Assembly: GCF_900312815.1 (NCBI RefSeq)
Contig: NZ_OMPE01000007.1
Span: 1 to 64,000 of the forward strand
From: Aquimarina sp. AU474
Lineage (GTDB): Bacteria; Bacteroidota; Bacteroidia; Flavobacteriales; Flavobacteriaceae
Direction: 5' to 3'
DNA: 64,000 nucleotides
Every line of letters begins with the position of its first letter. Within the stretch, counting starts at the first letter, position 1. Under the pieces are notes generated by a model that ran no database searches, was not told the origin of the DNA, and saw nothing but the letters and a program-made list of their open reading frames with translations. A program made the translations under genes and the position numbers. Shown one piece after another: positions 17,109-25,353 of this stretch.

Positions 17109-17954
17109 TTGAGCAATATTAATAAAATAATAAAGTTTAGTCCTAATTCGAAATTCGCAGACTTGAATGTTTACCGATTATCGGAATTAAAACCAGCTGG
17201 AACCAAACTGATTTTGGAACCTAAAACAGAATTGATTGAACTCTTAAAATTAACTTTATTCGACTTGACATTAAAACAAGTTCTGATAATAAAGAAAAGT
17301 CTAAAAAGGTCCCATCCAAGAGACCCACATTTAAGAGAATATGTAATAGTAGAAACTGGTAAGAATTACTCGAAATACAAACCAAATAACTTTGAGAAAT
17401 ATTTCACGGAGAGAATAGATGAGGACAGTTATTTTCAATTAAAAGCGTATTTAAGAGCTATATTTAAAGAAATCCCATCTGAATACAAACACAAAAAGGA
17501 AATTATTCGTGATTTAAAAATCAATGATCTTTTTAATAGTGATTTAATTTCAAGTATTTTCTCTTGGCTTAAAACTAATCCAAAAGGGAATAAACTGAAA
17601 CAGGATATTGCTGAATACCTAAATCAAGTAGATGAAAATATCGACAACTTAATAGAAAACGAACCTGATAACGCATTAGAATTAATACTTTTTCTTCAAG
17701 GAAACATTTTTCTTTTGAAAAATTTAAAATTTGAGCTTTTAGAAAACTTAAAATTAATTTCAACTGTCCGCTCGAATAATAGTGATGATGAATATTATGA
17801 TGATTGGTTTTGGACTGATTTTATGTATGACTCTGATTTATCAATTTCTGACCTGATGTCTGATATATCTGAAATGTTTGATTCCGTTGATGATTATTTT
17901 GATTTTGATAGCGGAGGGGATTGGGATGGAGACTATGATTTTGATTTCGATTAA
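17109..17954 (+). CDS. Hypothetical protein with a very acidic aromatic tail (cassette 8)
   Basis: A 281-residue cytoplasmic-looking protein without a signal peptide. Residues 1-215 are mixed helical and basic. The last 55 residues are packed with Asp, Tyr, Phe and Trp (DDEYYDDWFW, DDYFDFDSGGDWDGDYDFDFD). The start is TTG, four bases after the R8 core; no ATG is available nearby. No family is recognised. The tail could be a nucleic-acid-mimic or a protein-binding segment, but that is only a guess. Confidence 0.65.
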   Translation: MSNINKIIKFSPNSKFADLNVYRLSELKPAGTKLILEPKTELIELLKLTLFDLTLKQVLIIKKSLKRSHPRDPHLREYVIVETGKNYSKYKPNNFEKYFTERIDEDSYFQLKAYLRAIFKEIPSEYKHKKEIIRDLKINDLFNSDLISSIFSWLKTNPKGNKLKQDIAEYLNQVDENIDNLIENEPDNALELILFLQGNIFLLKNLKFELLENLKLISTVRSNNSDDEYYDDWFWTDFMYDSDLSISDLMSDISEMFDSVDDYFDFDSGGDWDGDYDFDFD

Positions 17955-17960
17955 AATACT

Positions 17961-18156
17961 CTGATAACAATGTATAAGAAAACATAGGGATTTTAGGCTT
18001 AATCAAAAGGTCTGTGCTTATCTGCAATGTTCCCAACTATAAAATTTGGCATTTACGAAAAATGATAAAAGCAAAATATTTATATTTGGCTTAGTATCAA
18101 CCTGAAACGTATCGCTTATCACCTACCCTACGTTTCTTATACAAACCGTAGTGGTA
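17961..18156 (+). repeat. attC-like site R9 (type B)
   Basis: A 196-bp site. The left core CTGATAAC (17961-17968) matches the R8 right core only 6 of 8, so cassette 8 is the weakest match of the run. The arms pair well: TATAAGAAAACATAGGG against CCCTACGTTTCTTATA. The right core is GTAGTGGTA (18148-18156). A central stretch with ATAAAAGCAAAATATT is shared with R16. Confidence 0.75.
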
Positions 18157-18172
18157 ATTTAAAGAAACATCG

Positions 18173-18853
18173 ATGAAAATGATAACATACCTAATTGTTT
18201 CAGCCATGTTTTTCAATTCTTGCAATAGTAACAATGAACCGGCTTATACGAAACTACAAACTGACATTTACGAAATAAACAACCAATATTTTTACAAAGA
18301 AAAAGTACATACATATTTGATTGAATTAAAAGACAAAGTATTACTATTTGACATCCCTACTTATTCCGAAGAGATCGAGAAATTTATACTTTCTTTTGAC
18401 AAGCCAGCTTTTGCGATTATTTCACACGGCTCGTGCGGAATATCGGATGGTACAAAATGGCAAGAAAAAATCGGACTAAAGGTTTACGCACATAAAGCCG
18501 ACATAAATCATCCTTGGTTGAAAATGAAACCAAACGTACTATTTACGGAAATGCCAAATTTTGCGGACAATATTGAAGTAATATATACACCAGGACACAG
18601 TGCTGGAGCTATATGTGTATTAGAAAAAAATTCAAAAACTTTATTTTCGGGCGACACTTTTTACGGTAACAAAAAAGGCGAAGTAATAGATTTTAGTCAA
18701 GAAAGTCAATCTGATTATGAAAATTTGGATAACAGAATGGCAAGTTGTAGAAAATTATTGGAATACGATTTTATCAATGTTTATCCATTTCATTATGAAA
18801 TAATTAATGGAAACGGAAAGGAAAGACTAAGTGAATATATGAAAAATAGATAG
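18173..18853 (+). CDS. Metallo-beta-lactamase-fold lipoprotein with altered metal motif (cassette 9)
   Basis: A 226-residue lipoprotein (FFNSC lipobox near residue 17) of the MBL fold. The usual HxHxDH motif is replaced by SHGSCGISDG near residue 84, keeping only the first His. Later ligands persist: TPGHSAGA (His), SGDT (Asp) and YPFHYE (His). The site may therefore hold one metal or none, or use Cys as a ligand. It is alone in cassette 9, whose ends share TAGTGGTA/TACCACTA. Hydrolase activity is uncertain. Confidence 0.75.
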   Translation: MKMITYLIVSAMFFNSCNSNNEPAYTKLQTDIYEINNQYFYKEKVHTYLIELKDKVLLFDIPTYSEEIEKFILSFDKPAFAIISHGSCGISDGTKWQEKIGLKVYAHKADINHPWLKMKPNVLFTEMPNFADNIEVIYTPGHSAGAICVLEKNSKTLFSGDTFYGNKKGEVIDFSQESQSDYENLDNRMASCRKLLEYDFINVYPFHYEIINGNGKERLSEYMKNR

Positions 18854-18861
18854 GGAAAAAC

Positions 18862-18900
18862 TACCACTAACAATGTATAAGAAAACGTGTCATTTTAAAA
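18862..18900 (+). repeat. attC-like site R10, left half only
   Basis: The left core TACCACTAAC (18862-18871) and arm AATGTATAAGAAAACGTG match the left half of R9. The sequence then becomes AT-rich and runs into the VOC gene at 18922 without any right arm or right core. The site appears truncated. Confidence 0.7.
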
Positions 18901-18921
18901 TTTAAATTAAATAGTAAATTT

Positions 18922-19272
18922 ATGTTAACAGATATTAACCCTAAATTACCAATGCGTAATAAATCTAATACAAGAAGTTATTATGTAAATCGACTAGGTT
19001 TTCAAGAATTAGGTGATTATGAAGGGTATTTAATGGTTAAGAAGGATGGCATAGAAATTCACTTCTTTGAATTTAAAGAACTTAATCCAAAAGAGAATTA
19101 TGGAATGATTTATATCAGAACTGATAATATAGACAGTTTGTATAAATCTATGCTTGAAAATAAAATAGAAATTCATCCAAATGGACCCTTGGAAAATAAA
19201 CCTTGGGGACAAAGAGAGTTTGCCTTACTTGACCCAGATAATAACCTATTGACATTTGGACAAAGTATTTAG
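18922..19272 (+). CDS. VOC-family (glyoxalase/bleomycin-resistance fold) protein
   Basis: A 116-residue protein beginning MLTDINPKLPMRNKSNTRSY, then YVNRLGFQELGDYEGYLMVK, EIHFFEF and DPDNNLLTFGQ. This is the single betaalphabetabetabeta-repeat pair typical of small VOC proteins that dimerise to bind drugs or aldehydes. It resembles bleomycin-resistance-type proteins. The usual right half of an attC-like site is missing upstream (R10), so the cassette head is lost. R11 follows 15 bp after the stop. Confidence 0.8.
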   Translation: MLTDINPKLPMRNKSNTRSYYVNRLGFQELGDYEGYLMVKKDGIEIHFFEFKELNPKENYGMIYIRTDNIDSLYKSMLENKIEIHPNGPLENKPWGQREFALLDPDNNLLTFGQSI

Positions 19273-19287
19273 GTATTAAAAAACGAA

Positions 19288-19420
19288 CAGCCAACACGCG
19301 TATAATTCATTGCTAATACTCGCCTACTCACGAAAATCCTCGCAGATTTTCTATTGGGTTTTTATTTGCTAAATTACGTGCTTAACCACGCAACTAATCT
19401 TATGCAAAACCGCTATATGC
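19288..19420 (+). repeat. attC-like site R11 (type D)
   Basis: A 133-bp site. The left core is CAGCCAAC; its partner core is not visible upstream. The arm GCGTATAATTCATTGC pairs about 11 of 16 with GCAACTAATCTTATGC. The right core GCTATATGC (19412-19420) is matched 8 of 9 by R12. The ATTCATTGC motif recurs in R12, R14 and R15. Confidence 0.7.
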
Positions 19421-19496
19421 AATCCCAATTAAGAAATAAACTATCTGTTATTTTTAAAAAATTGAAATTATATAAGAATACTCTAAACGAATAGAA

Positions 19497-19904
19497 TTGA
19501 AAAAGATAAACTTGTATTTTGGACTGACATTATTTATTGGATTTCTAGCAACTGGTTATTATATGGCAGAATATTTTAAACCCGAACATCTTGACAATCA
19601 CGTAATGAGAATGCAAATAAGGGCAAACCACATATATATACTGTTTATTTCATTACTGAATGTAGTTTCATTCAAATGTGATTTAAAAATAAATCACAAA
19701 CTATCAAAATATCTAGACACCCTATTTAGAATATTTATACTGATTGCTGGAATAGTTGCAGTTGTTGCTTTTCTTAAAGAGCATACCGGAAATTTAGGTG
19801 TGAGAAGTTGGACACTTTCTGCCGTTACCCTATCTGTAGTTTCGGTCGGACTAGTACTCATTAACGAATTAATAAACATTGTAGTGAAAAAGAAAAGCAT
19901 ATAA
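19497..19904 (+). CDS. Small four-helix membrane protein (cassette 11)
   Basis: A 135-residue integral membrane protein with hydrophobic segments near residues 5-25, 45-62, 76-96 and 107-128. His residues cluster between the first two helices (EHLDNHVMRMQIRANHIYI). No family is assigned. The start is TTG at 19497; no in-frame ATG gives a complete first helix. The stop codon lies inside the left core of R12, so the coding sequence and recombination site overlap. Confidence 0.65.
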   Translation: MKKINLYFGLTLFIGFLATGYYMAEYFKPEHLDNHVMRMQIRANHIYILFISLLNVVSFKCDLKINHKLSKYLDTLFRIFILIAGIVAVVAFLKEHTGNLGVRSWTLSAVTLSVVSVGLVLINELINIVVKKKSI

Positions 19905-20032
19905 CATGGTGTAAGAATTCATTGCGCCAGAATTTCCCTATCGAAAATTCACTTGCATTAATTATCTTTAGCAACTGTACGAAAGTACCTGTGTACTTTC
20001 TCGTAACTAATCATACATTTACCGTTGGCAAC
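19897..20032 (+). repeat. attC-like site R12 (type D)
   Basis: A 136-bp site. The left core GCATATAAC (19897-19905) overlaps the stop codon of the membrane-protein gene and mirrors GCTATATGC of R11 with one change. The right core is GTTGGCAAC (20024-20032). An inner hairpin GAAAGTAC-CTGT-GTACTTTC (19981-20000) is perfect. No left core matching GTTGGCAAC was found further downstream. Confidence 0.75.
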
Positions 20033-20050
20033 AATATACAATAACCAGAT

Positions 20051-21106
20051 TTGACAAATACAGCACTAATACATGACATTGGAAAAATCATTGTTTTTCT
20101 AATGATACTATTGTCGGTATTCTTAATTACGGTAAAGTCTACTAAAAAATTATCAAATTATTTATTTGCAGCATTTCTTTTGGTTACCGCTTTTGATTTT
20201 AGTGGTATGTTTTTATTGAATATTCCTAACAACGTACTAAACAGTTTAAAAATAGCTTCTGTATTACTTCAAATGCCTTTGTATTACTTATATGCGCAGT
20301 CGGTCTGTTACTATAATTTTAAATTAGAAAAAAAACACCTTTTTCATACCCTTTTATTTTTAATTGTATTTGCCCTTTTATTTAAGACTAATGTATCTGA
20401 TAGAAGCTATAATATTTTTCAAATACTAGCTAAAGTACAATACTATGGGTATATCATCGCAGTGTTTTTTACTTTAAGTCATTTTAAAAAACTGTATCAA
20501 GAAAACTATGCTGCCAACCACAAAAACACGTATAAATGGCTGTTTCAAATCACTATTTTATTTTTAATCGGAAATTGTTTTGTGCTATTAAGAGAGTTTA
20601 TTCTTCCTAAGGAAAACAGTATTCTGTTGGCTAACATTAACTTACTTATAAGTGTTTTTGCCCTATTTGTTATTTGTTGGTTTGTTTTAAAAGCGTTGTA
20701 TCAACCAAAATTATTTTTAGGAGTTGACAAAAATTTAATGGCACTTAAAATAGTTCAAAAAACAAGTACCGAAACCGAACAAGCCTTACAAATACTTTCT
20801 AAATATATGAGTAATGAAAAACCATATCTTGACCCCGAACTTAGTTTGCAAAAATTAGCGATTGGTTTAAATATCCCTGAAAAACAACTATCACAACTCA
20901 TCAATAAACATATAGGGAAACATTTTTTTGATTATGTTAATGAGTATAGAATCAATGATGCTAAAGCACTATTAAAAGAACAAACCGACCTAACGGTTTT
21001 AGAAATACTTTACCAAATAGGTTTTAATTCAAAATCATCGTTTTATACAGCTTTTAAAAAAGAAACACTTCAAACACCATTAGCATACAGAAAATCAACA
21101 ACATAG
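20051..21106 (+). CDS. Membrane-anchored AraC-family regulator (cassette 12)
   Basis: A 351-residue protein. Residues 1-235 contain about seven hydrophobic segments. Residues 245-351 form an AraC helix-turn-helix (YLDPELSLQKLAIGLNIP, FDYVNEYRINDAKALLKE, GFNSKSSFYTAFKKETLQTP). Such membrane sensors pass a surface or membrane signal straight to DNA. The start is TTG at 20051, 18 bp after the R12 core; the next ATG in frame is at 20102. It precedes a serine hydrolase, with direct repeats in the gap that are likely its binding sites. Confidence 0.85.
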   Translation: MTNTALIHDIGKIIVFLMILLSVFLITVKSTKKLSNYLFAAFLLVTAFDFSGMFLLNIPNNVLNSLKIASVLLQMPLYYLYAQSVCYYNFKLEKKHLFHTLLFLIVFALLFKTNVSDRSYNIFQILAKVQYYGYIIAVFFTLSHFKKLYQENYAANHKNTYKWLFQITILFLIGNCFVLLREFILPKENSILLANINLLISVFALFVICWFVLKALYQPKLFLGVDKNLMALKIVQKTSTETEQALQILSKYMSNEKPYLDPELSLQKLAIGLNIPEKQLSQLINKHIGKHFFDYVNEYRINDAKALLKEQTDLTVLEILYQIGFNSKSSFYTAFKKETLQTPLAYRKSTT

Positions 21107-21109
21107 CAT

Positions 21110-21159
21110 AGTTCGATTTAAAGTCGTACTCATTTTTTGTTGTAAAATCAGTTCGATTT
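21110..21159. promoter_or_regulatory. Direct repeat AGTTCGATTT x2, candidate AraC operator
   Basis: AGTTCGATTT occurs at 21110-21119 and again at 21150-21159, about four helical turns apart, each followed by a similar AG.CRYACTC stretch. AraC-family proteins commonly bind direct repeats. The element fills the gap between the regulator stop and the start of the serine hydrolase. Confidence 0.55.
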
Positions 21160-21223
21160 CCGATAGTCACACTCTTTATTTGGCTTTATGTTTCACTTTT
21201 GTCTCGAACAAAAAAACAATACA

Positions 21224-22852
21224 ATGAAACATCAAATTTTTATCATTTTACTTCTGGTATCCCAAACGATAGCCGTTTTAGGTCAGACAAGCATTATAGA
21301 ACAACAACCGTATGCTAAAATCGATTCTTTACTCAATGCTCATTTTACAACTAACAAAACTGGTGCAGCATTTGCCATCATTAAAAATGGTAAAACCACC
21401 TATAAAAACGTCATAGGATTGGCAAATGTTGAATATAACATTCCTATAACAGATGCTACTACATTTAATATCGCTTCTATATCTAAGCAATTTACAACCT
21501 ACTTGGCTCTACTTTTGGAACAAGAAGGTAAACTCTCATTTAATCATGATATCCGAACGTATTTACCAGAGTTAATACACTTACCGAGTAAAATAACTAT
21601 TAAGCAACTTACTAACCATACACATGGACTAGCAAACCCAGATGAATTGGCTCGACTAAAAGGTTTTAAAACAATGAACCACCAAGAAGTTGTAAAAATG
21701 TTGTTAAACATTAAACAGGTAAACTATAAAGCAGGAGAAAAATACGAATACAATAACACAGGGTATATATTGCTTTCAGAAATTATAGAACGAGTGGGAC
21801 AAAAACCATTTAAGAAGCAACTACAAGAAAAAATATTCATTCCCTTGGGTATGAAAGACACAAAAGCGGTAGATAATAATGATATGGTTGTTAACAATAA
21901 AGCCTACTCATACAATCTGGATAATGATATGTATGCAAGTAACCCGGTACAACTTGCAACTATAGGCTCTTCGGGAATTTATACTACCATAAATGATTTA
22001 GCCTTATGGGCAAAAAATTATCAAAATCCAGTTGTTGGTAATAGCGCCTTTTATGAAAAAATGCAAGCGGCAACTATTCTTAATTCTAAAAAAGAAATCA
22101 ATTATGGATTAGGCTTGCAGTTTGATAATTACAAAGGGATTGATATTATCTTTCATGGTGGCGGAACAGCAAGTTATCGCTCATATATTTTGCATGCACC
22201 CAAGCACAAGTTGTCTATCATTTTTCTATCTAACGCTAATAACTTTTCGGGTCTTGACATTGTGTATAACTCAATCGACTTACTTTTAAAGCGAAATATA
22301 AAAACTAAAACGCCAGCAAAAATCGCTATCAGTAATGACCAGTTAAAAAAACACACAGGAACATACGAGTTTCAGCCTGGTGTTTACTACAACATTATAG
22401 CAAAGAAAGACACTTTGTATTTTCAACCTTTTGGAACAAAAGACTTACACCCTTTACCCCATTTGTACGGAAACACTTTTGATTTCCCGTATATCCCGCA
22501 CACCAAGTTTATCTTTTATGAGGATAAGTTTGATTTCCGAATTGCAGATTTTATCTATGAGTGCTTTAAAAGTGGTATAAAACAGCCCAATTCAAATGAA
22601 ATAGAATTGACTAATTTCATAGGAACATTCAGAAATAAAGAACATAGTATTGTTTATGACTTAAGTATAGAAGAAGATAAACTTATTCTTACCCGTACTT
22701 TTGGCAATCCTATAGTTTTAAATGTTCTTACTTTAGAAAGTTTTTATTCGCCAGAATTAGGAAAGTTAGATTTTACTTATGACTTAAATAAACAAATCAC
22801 AGGATTTAAATTATCAGGACAAAACTTTAAAAATATAGTGTTTAAAAAATAG
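21224..22852 (+). CDS. Serine hydrolase, beta-lactamase family, exported (cassette 12)
   Basis: A 542-residue protein counted from the ATG at 21224, which begins a signal peptide ending AVLGQ; an in-frame ATG at 21188 gives a poor signal and is rejected. The motifs are SISK (FNIASISKQFTTYLAL), YNN (YEYNNTGYILLSEII) and HGG (FHGGGTASYRS). The extra C-terminal 150 residues form the beta-rich domain often found in longer members. It is under likely control of the upstream membrane AraC regulator. This regulator-hydrolase order also occurs at 2501-5722. Confidence 0.85.
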   Translation: MKHQIFIILLLVSQTIAVLGQTSIIEQQPYAKIDSLLNAHFTTNKTGAAFAIIKNGKTTYKNVIGLANVEYNIPITDATTFNIASISKQFTTYLALLLEQEGKLSFNHDIRTYLPELIHLPSKITIKQLTNHTHGLANPDELARLKGFKTMNHQEVVKMLLNIKQVNYKAGEKYEYNNTGYILLSEIIERVGQKPFKKQLQEKIFIPLGMKDTKAVDNNDMVVNNKAYSYNLDNDMYASNPVQLATIGSSGIYTTINDLALWAKNYQNPVVGNSAFYEKMQAATILNSKKEINYGLGLQFDNYKGIDIIFHGGGTASYRSYILHAPKHKLSIIFLSNANNFSGLDIVYNSIDLLLKRNIKTKTPAKIAISNDQLKKHTGTYEFQPGVYYNIIAKKDTLYFQPFGTKDLHPLPHLYGNTFDFPYIPHTKFIFYEDKFDFRIADFIYECFKSGIKQPNSNEIELTNFIGTFRNKEHSIVYDLSIEEDKLILTRTFGNPIVLNVLTLESFYSPELGKLDFTYDLNKQITGFKLSGQNFKNIVFKK

Positions 22853-22943
22853 TAGTTTAAAGTTTAGTTCATTTCTTCTATCTTTGTTTTTAAACTGAAA
22901 ATTGGTACATATAAACCTGCTATTTTTCGTATGCAACAAGGCT

Positions 22944-22952
22944 GTTGTGCGC
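22944..22952 (+). repeat. Possible relict right core (GTTGTGCGC)
   Basis: A GTTGTGCGC stretch, preceded by GCAACAAGGCT, sits before the gene at 22979 where an attC-like site is expected. It forms only a tiny hairpin, and no matching left core is found at R13, which reads GTACCTAAC. It may be a relict or chance. Confidence 0.25.
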
Positions 22953-22978
22953 GCAATTTGTAACGAACAAAATCATCT

Positions 22979-23446
22979 ATGAAAACATATTTAAAAATAT
23001 TAATTTCTATAATTGCGCTTCTTTTTGCAACGAACCAAAGTATAGCGCAAGATGTTACAAAAGTCCATAGAGATTCCTTAGAAATTGTAGTTAAAAAATA
23101 TTATGATTTAAACCTTAAAACATTTCAGGCTAACTCAACCATAAAAGATATCGATAGAATTTTTGAACTTTTTACTGATAGCTTTACCTATATTCATCCA
23201 AAATATGGAGGAACTTATACTCGAGAAGATTTGTACAATGGTTATGTACGAAATCAAAAAAATGGAGGGTATAACGGGGAGGTCACAGATATTAAAGTAC
23301 TAAATAAAATTGTAGGACTGAATGCTGTGGTGGTTGAAAGAATCTATATGGAAAAAGAAGGTGACGGAATTAAAGAAGGAGAAGCACGAATGACGCTTTT
23401 TGAGTTTGAAAAAGGAAAAATATCCAGAATCTTTGAATATTGGTAG
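22979..23446 (+). CDS. Exported SnoaL/NTF2-like protein (cassette 13)
   Basis: A 155-residue protein with a signal peptide ending SIAQD and an NTF2-like domain: VKKYYDLNLKTFQ, DRIFELFTDSFTYIHPKYGG, TREDLYNGYV and GEARMTLFEFEKGKISRIFEYW. The W/F-rich end and the HP near residue 75 are typical of SnoaL-like ketosteroid-isomerase relatives. No catalytic pair can be assigned. R13 follows 13 bp after the stop. No true site is visible upstream. Confidence 0.75.
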   Translation: MKTYLKILISIIALLFATNQSIAQDVTKVHRDSLEIVVKKYYDLNLKTFQANSTIKDIDRIFELFTDSFTYIHPKYGGTYTREDLYNGYVRNQKNGGYNGEVTDIKVLNKIVGLNAVVVERIYMEKEGDGIKEGEARMTLFEFEKGKISRIFEYW

Positions 23447-23459
23447 TTTAAGAAAAACT

Positions 23460-23600
23460 GTACCTAACACGATATATAAAACTTGGCTAACAACCATTAT
23501 ATCTAGAGATTTTTGCTTATTTATAAAAATTTGATTCTGTGTTTGATTCAAAATTAGTGTCTTTTTATCCGCAACGTTTCATATATTAAACGTTAGTGAC
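23460..23600 (+). repeat. attC-like site R13 (type C)
   Basis: A 141-bp site. The left core is GTACCTAAC (23460-23468). The arms pair as ATATATAAAACTTGGC against GCAACGTTTCATATAT. The right core GTTAGTGAC (23592-23600) is partly matched by CACTAAC at R14. The stretch AATTAGTGTCTTTTTATC is shared with R18 and R21. Confidence 0.75.
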
Positions 23601-23668
23601 AAGCTGGCAAATCCTAACAATTATACAATTAGCGAATCCTTAAATTTGAATACTAATCATATAAAATA

Positions 23669-25201
23669 ATGAGAATAGCAACTTTATTGATTTTTATGCT
23701 TTTTCAATTAAGCTTATTAAATGGACAAACTTCATTAAAAAATATAGCCCTTAGTTATGGAAAGTATAAAGTAGGTTTCGTACACTATACAGCTACGGAT
23801 AGCACGAGAAACTATCAAATTAAAAATGAATTTAACAACCAACTCATATATAGACCAATTCCCATTAGTATTTGGTATCCCGCCAATATAAAAAATGGAA
23901 ATTCTAAGCAATTAACAGTCTTAAATTATTTGGAAATCTTAAAAGAAGAGGAAGAATGGGAAAATTTACCAAATGAGTTTTTATTAGATTGGTTTCCTTA
24001 CTTATGTAATACCAAAAAGAACAGAGCCCATCTACCTGAAAAGACTGGAGCTTATTTAGATGCAACTGCAATTAATGAAAAATTTCCTGTAATTGTTTAT
24101 TCTCCAAGTTATCAAGCATCATCAATTGAAAACTTTGCCCTTTTTGAGTATTTGACGAGCAACGGATATATTGTGATATCAAGTCCATCAAGAGGGACAT
24201 ACACAAGATGGTTAGAAGGCGGAACTACAAAAGATATGGAAACACAATCTAGAGATGTTGAGTTTCTTTTAAAAGAAATTCAACATTACAAGAATATAGA
24301 TTCGGATAAAGTCGCGTTAATGGGATTTAGTTTTGGTGGACTATCAAACACTATTACCGTAATGAAAAATCAAAATATTAAAGCATTAGTAAGTCTTGAT
24401 GGAACCGAAAGATATAGGTATGAAGTATTAGAAAAATCGGCTTATTTTAATTTAGATAGGTTAAATATTCCGTACATTCATTTTGCCCAAAAAGAAATAC
24501 CCGAAACAGTTTTAAAACAAGATAAAATCCCAGCAGAATTAAATTACAAATTTCAACTTTATGATTCTTTAAAATATAGTAATATTTATAGTTACAGATT
24601 CCATGATTTATCCCATTCTTATTTTAGCTCGTATGGTGTTTTATTCGCCAATAGAGATAAAAGGCAAGATAAGAGTGACGACAACATTATGACTTCTTAC
24701 AATCAACTTTCAAGATATACCTTACAGTTTCTCAATGCAACCTTAAAAAATGAGGAGAGAGCAAAAGAGTTTATCGAAAAAAATCCCGATAAAAACAGTT
24801 CTGTAGAAAGTGTGATCTCAAAAAAAATGAAGAAATCAATCACTTCAGAATTCAATTACAAAAACTTTAATGATTTAGCATTAAAGCAAGGTTACCAAAA
24901 TTTAATACCATTATACAAACAGACATTGTTAAAACACCCAAATCTTGAATTAAAAGAAGGAATGCTAAACACTCTAGGATTAAGATTAACATTTGATCCG
25001 AAAAGAATAAAACAAGGAATAAACGTGTTTTTATTAGCTCTGCATATCTACCCAAAATCTGCAAACTTATATGACAGTTTAGCTGAAGCATATCTTTATA
25101 ATAAGGATTTTAAAAATGCTATTTCCAATTTCAAGAAGTCATTGGAATTAAACCCTGAAAACCAGAATGCTATTAATAAGCTTAAAAAATTAAAGGAATA
25201 A
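23669..25201 (+). CDS. Exported alpha/beta hydrolase with C-terminal TPR (cassette 14)
   Basis: A 510-residue protein with a signal peptide ending LLNGQ. The central region is an alpha/beta hydrolase of the dienelactone-hydrolase/PAF-acetylhydrolase type: FPVIVYSPSYQASS, the nucleophile elbow GFSFGG, a later Asp and HDLSHSYF (His). Residues about 415-510 form two to three TPR-like helix pairs (ANLYDSLAEAYLYNKDFKNA, FKKSLELNPENQNAI). Hydrolase plus TPR is seen in Bacteroidota exported esterases. The substrate is unknown. It is alone in cassette 14. Confidence 0.8.
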   Translation: MRIATLLIFMLFQLSLLNGQTSLKNIALSYGKYKVGFVHYTATDSTRNYQIKNEFNNQLIYRPIPISIWYPANIKNGNSKQLTVLNYLEILKEEEEWENLPNEFLLDWFPYLCNTKKNRAHLPEKTGAYLDATAINEKFPVIVYSPSYQASSIENFALFEYLTSNGYIVISSPSRGTYTRWLEGGTTKDMETQSRDVEFLLKEIQHYKNIDSDKVALMGFSFGGLSNTITVMKNQNIKALVSLDGTERYRYEVLEKSAYFNLDRLNIPYIHFAQKEIPETVLKQDKIPAELNYKFQLYDSLKYSNIYSYRFHDLSHSYFSSYGVLFANRDKRQDKSDDNIMTSYNQLSRYTLQFLNATLKNEERAKEFIEKNPDKNSSVESVISKKMKKSITSEFNYKNFNDLALKQGYQNLIPLYKQTLLKHPNLELKEGMLNTLGLRLTFDPKRIKQGINVFLLALHIYPKSANLYDSLAEAYLYNKDFKNAISNFKKSLELNPENQNAINKLKKLKE

Positions 25202-25206
25202 AACCA

Positions 25207-25334
25207 ACCACTAACCCAATGTATAGTTCATTGCTACGGATTTTCCCTTTGCAAAAGAACTATTTTTGGTAGTTTATTTATTAAATTAGTCACTAAACCA
25301 AATGCAACGCATTATATACAAACCGTTGTACGTC
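25207..25334 (+). repeat. attC-like site R14 (type D)
   Basis: A 128-bp site. The left core ACCACTAAC (25207-25215) mirrors GTTAGTG of R13 over seven bases. The right core GTTGTACGTC (25325-25334) is matched 9 of 9 by R15. The arms pair as ATGTATAGTTCATTGC against GCAACGCATTATATAC. Confidence 0.75.
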
Positions 25335-25353
25335 ACTAAGAAAAATAAAGTTA

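Noticed and set aside
18173..18853. Calling this gene a functional class B beta-lactamase
   Set aside because: Three of the four residues in the first metal motif are replaced and the protein is shorter and lipidated.
22853..22978. A full attC-like site between the serine hydrolase and the NTF2-like gene
   Set aside because: Only a short GTTGTGCGC and a tiny hairpin are present. The expected left core ATTGTTGCCAAC and the partner of R13 are missing.
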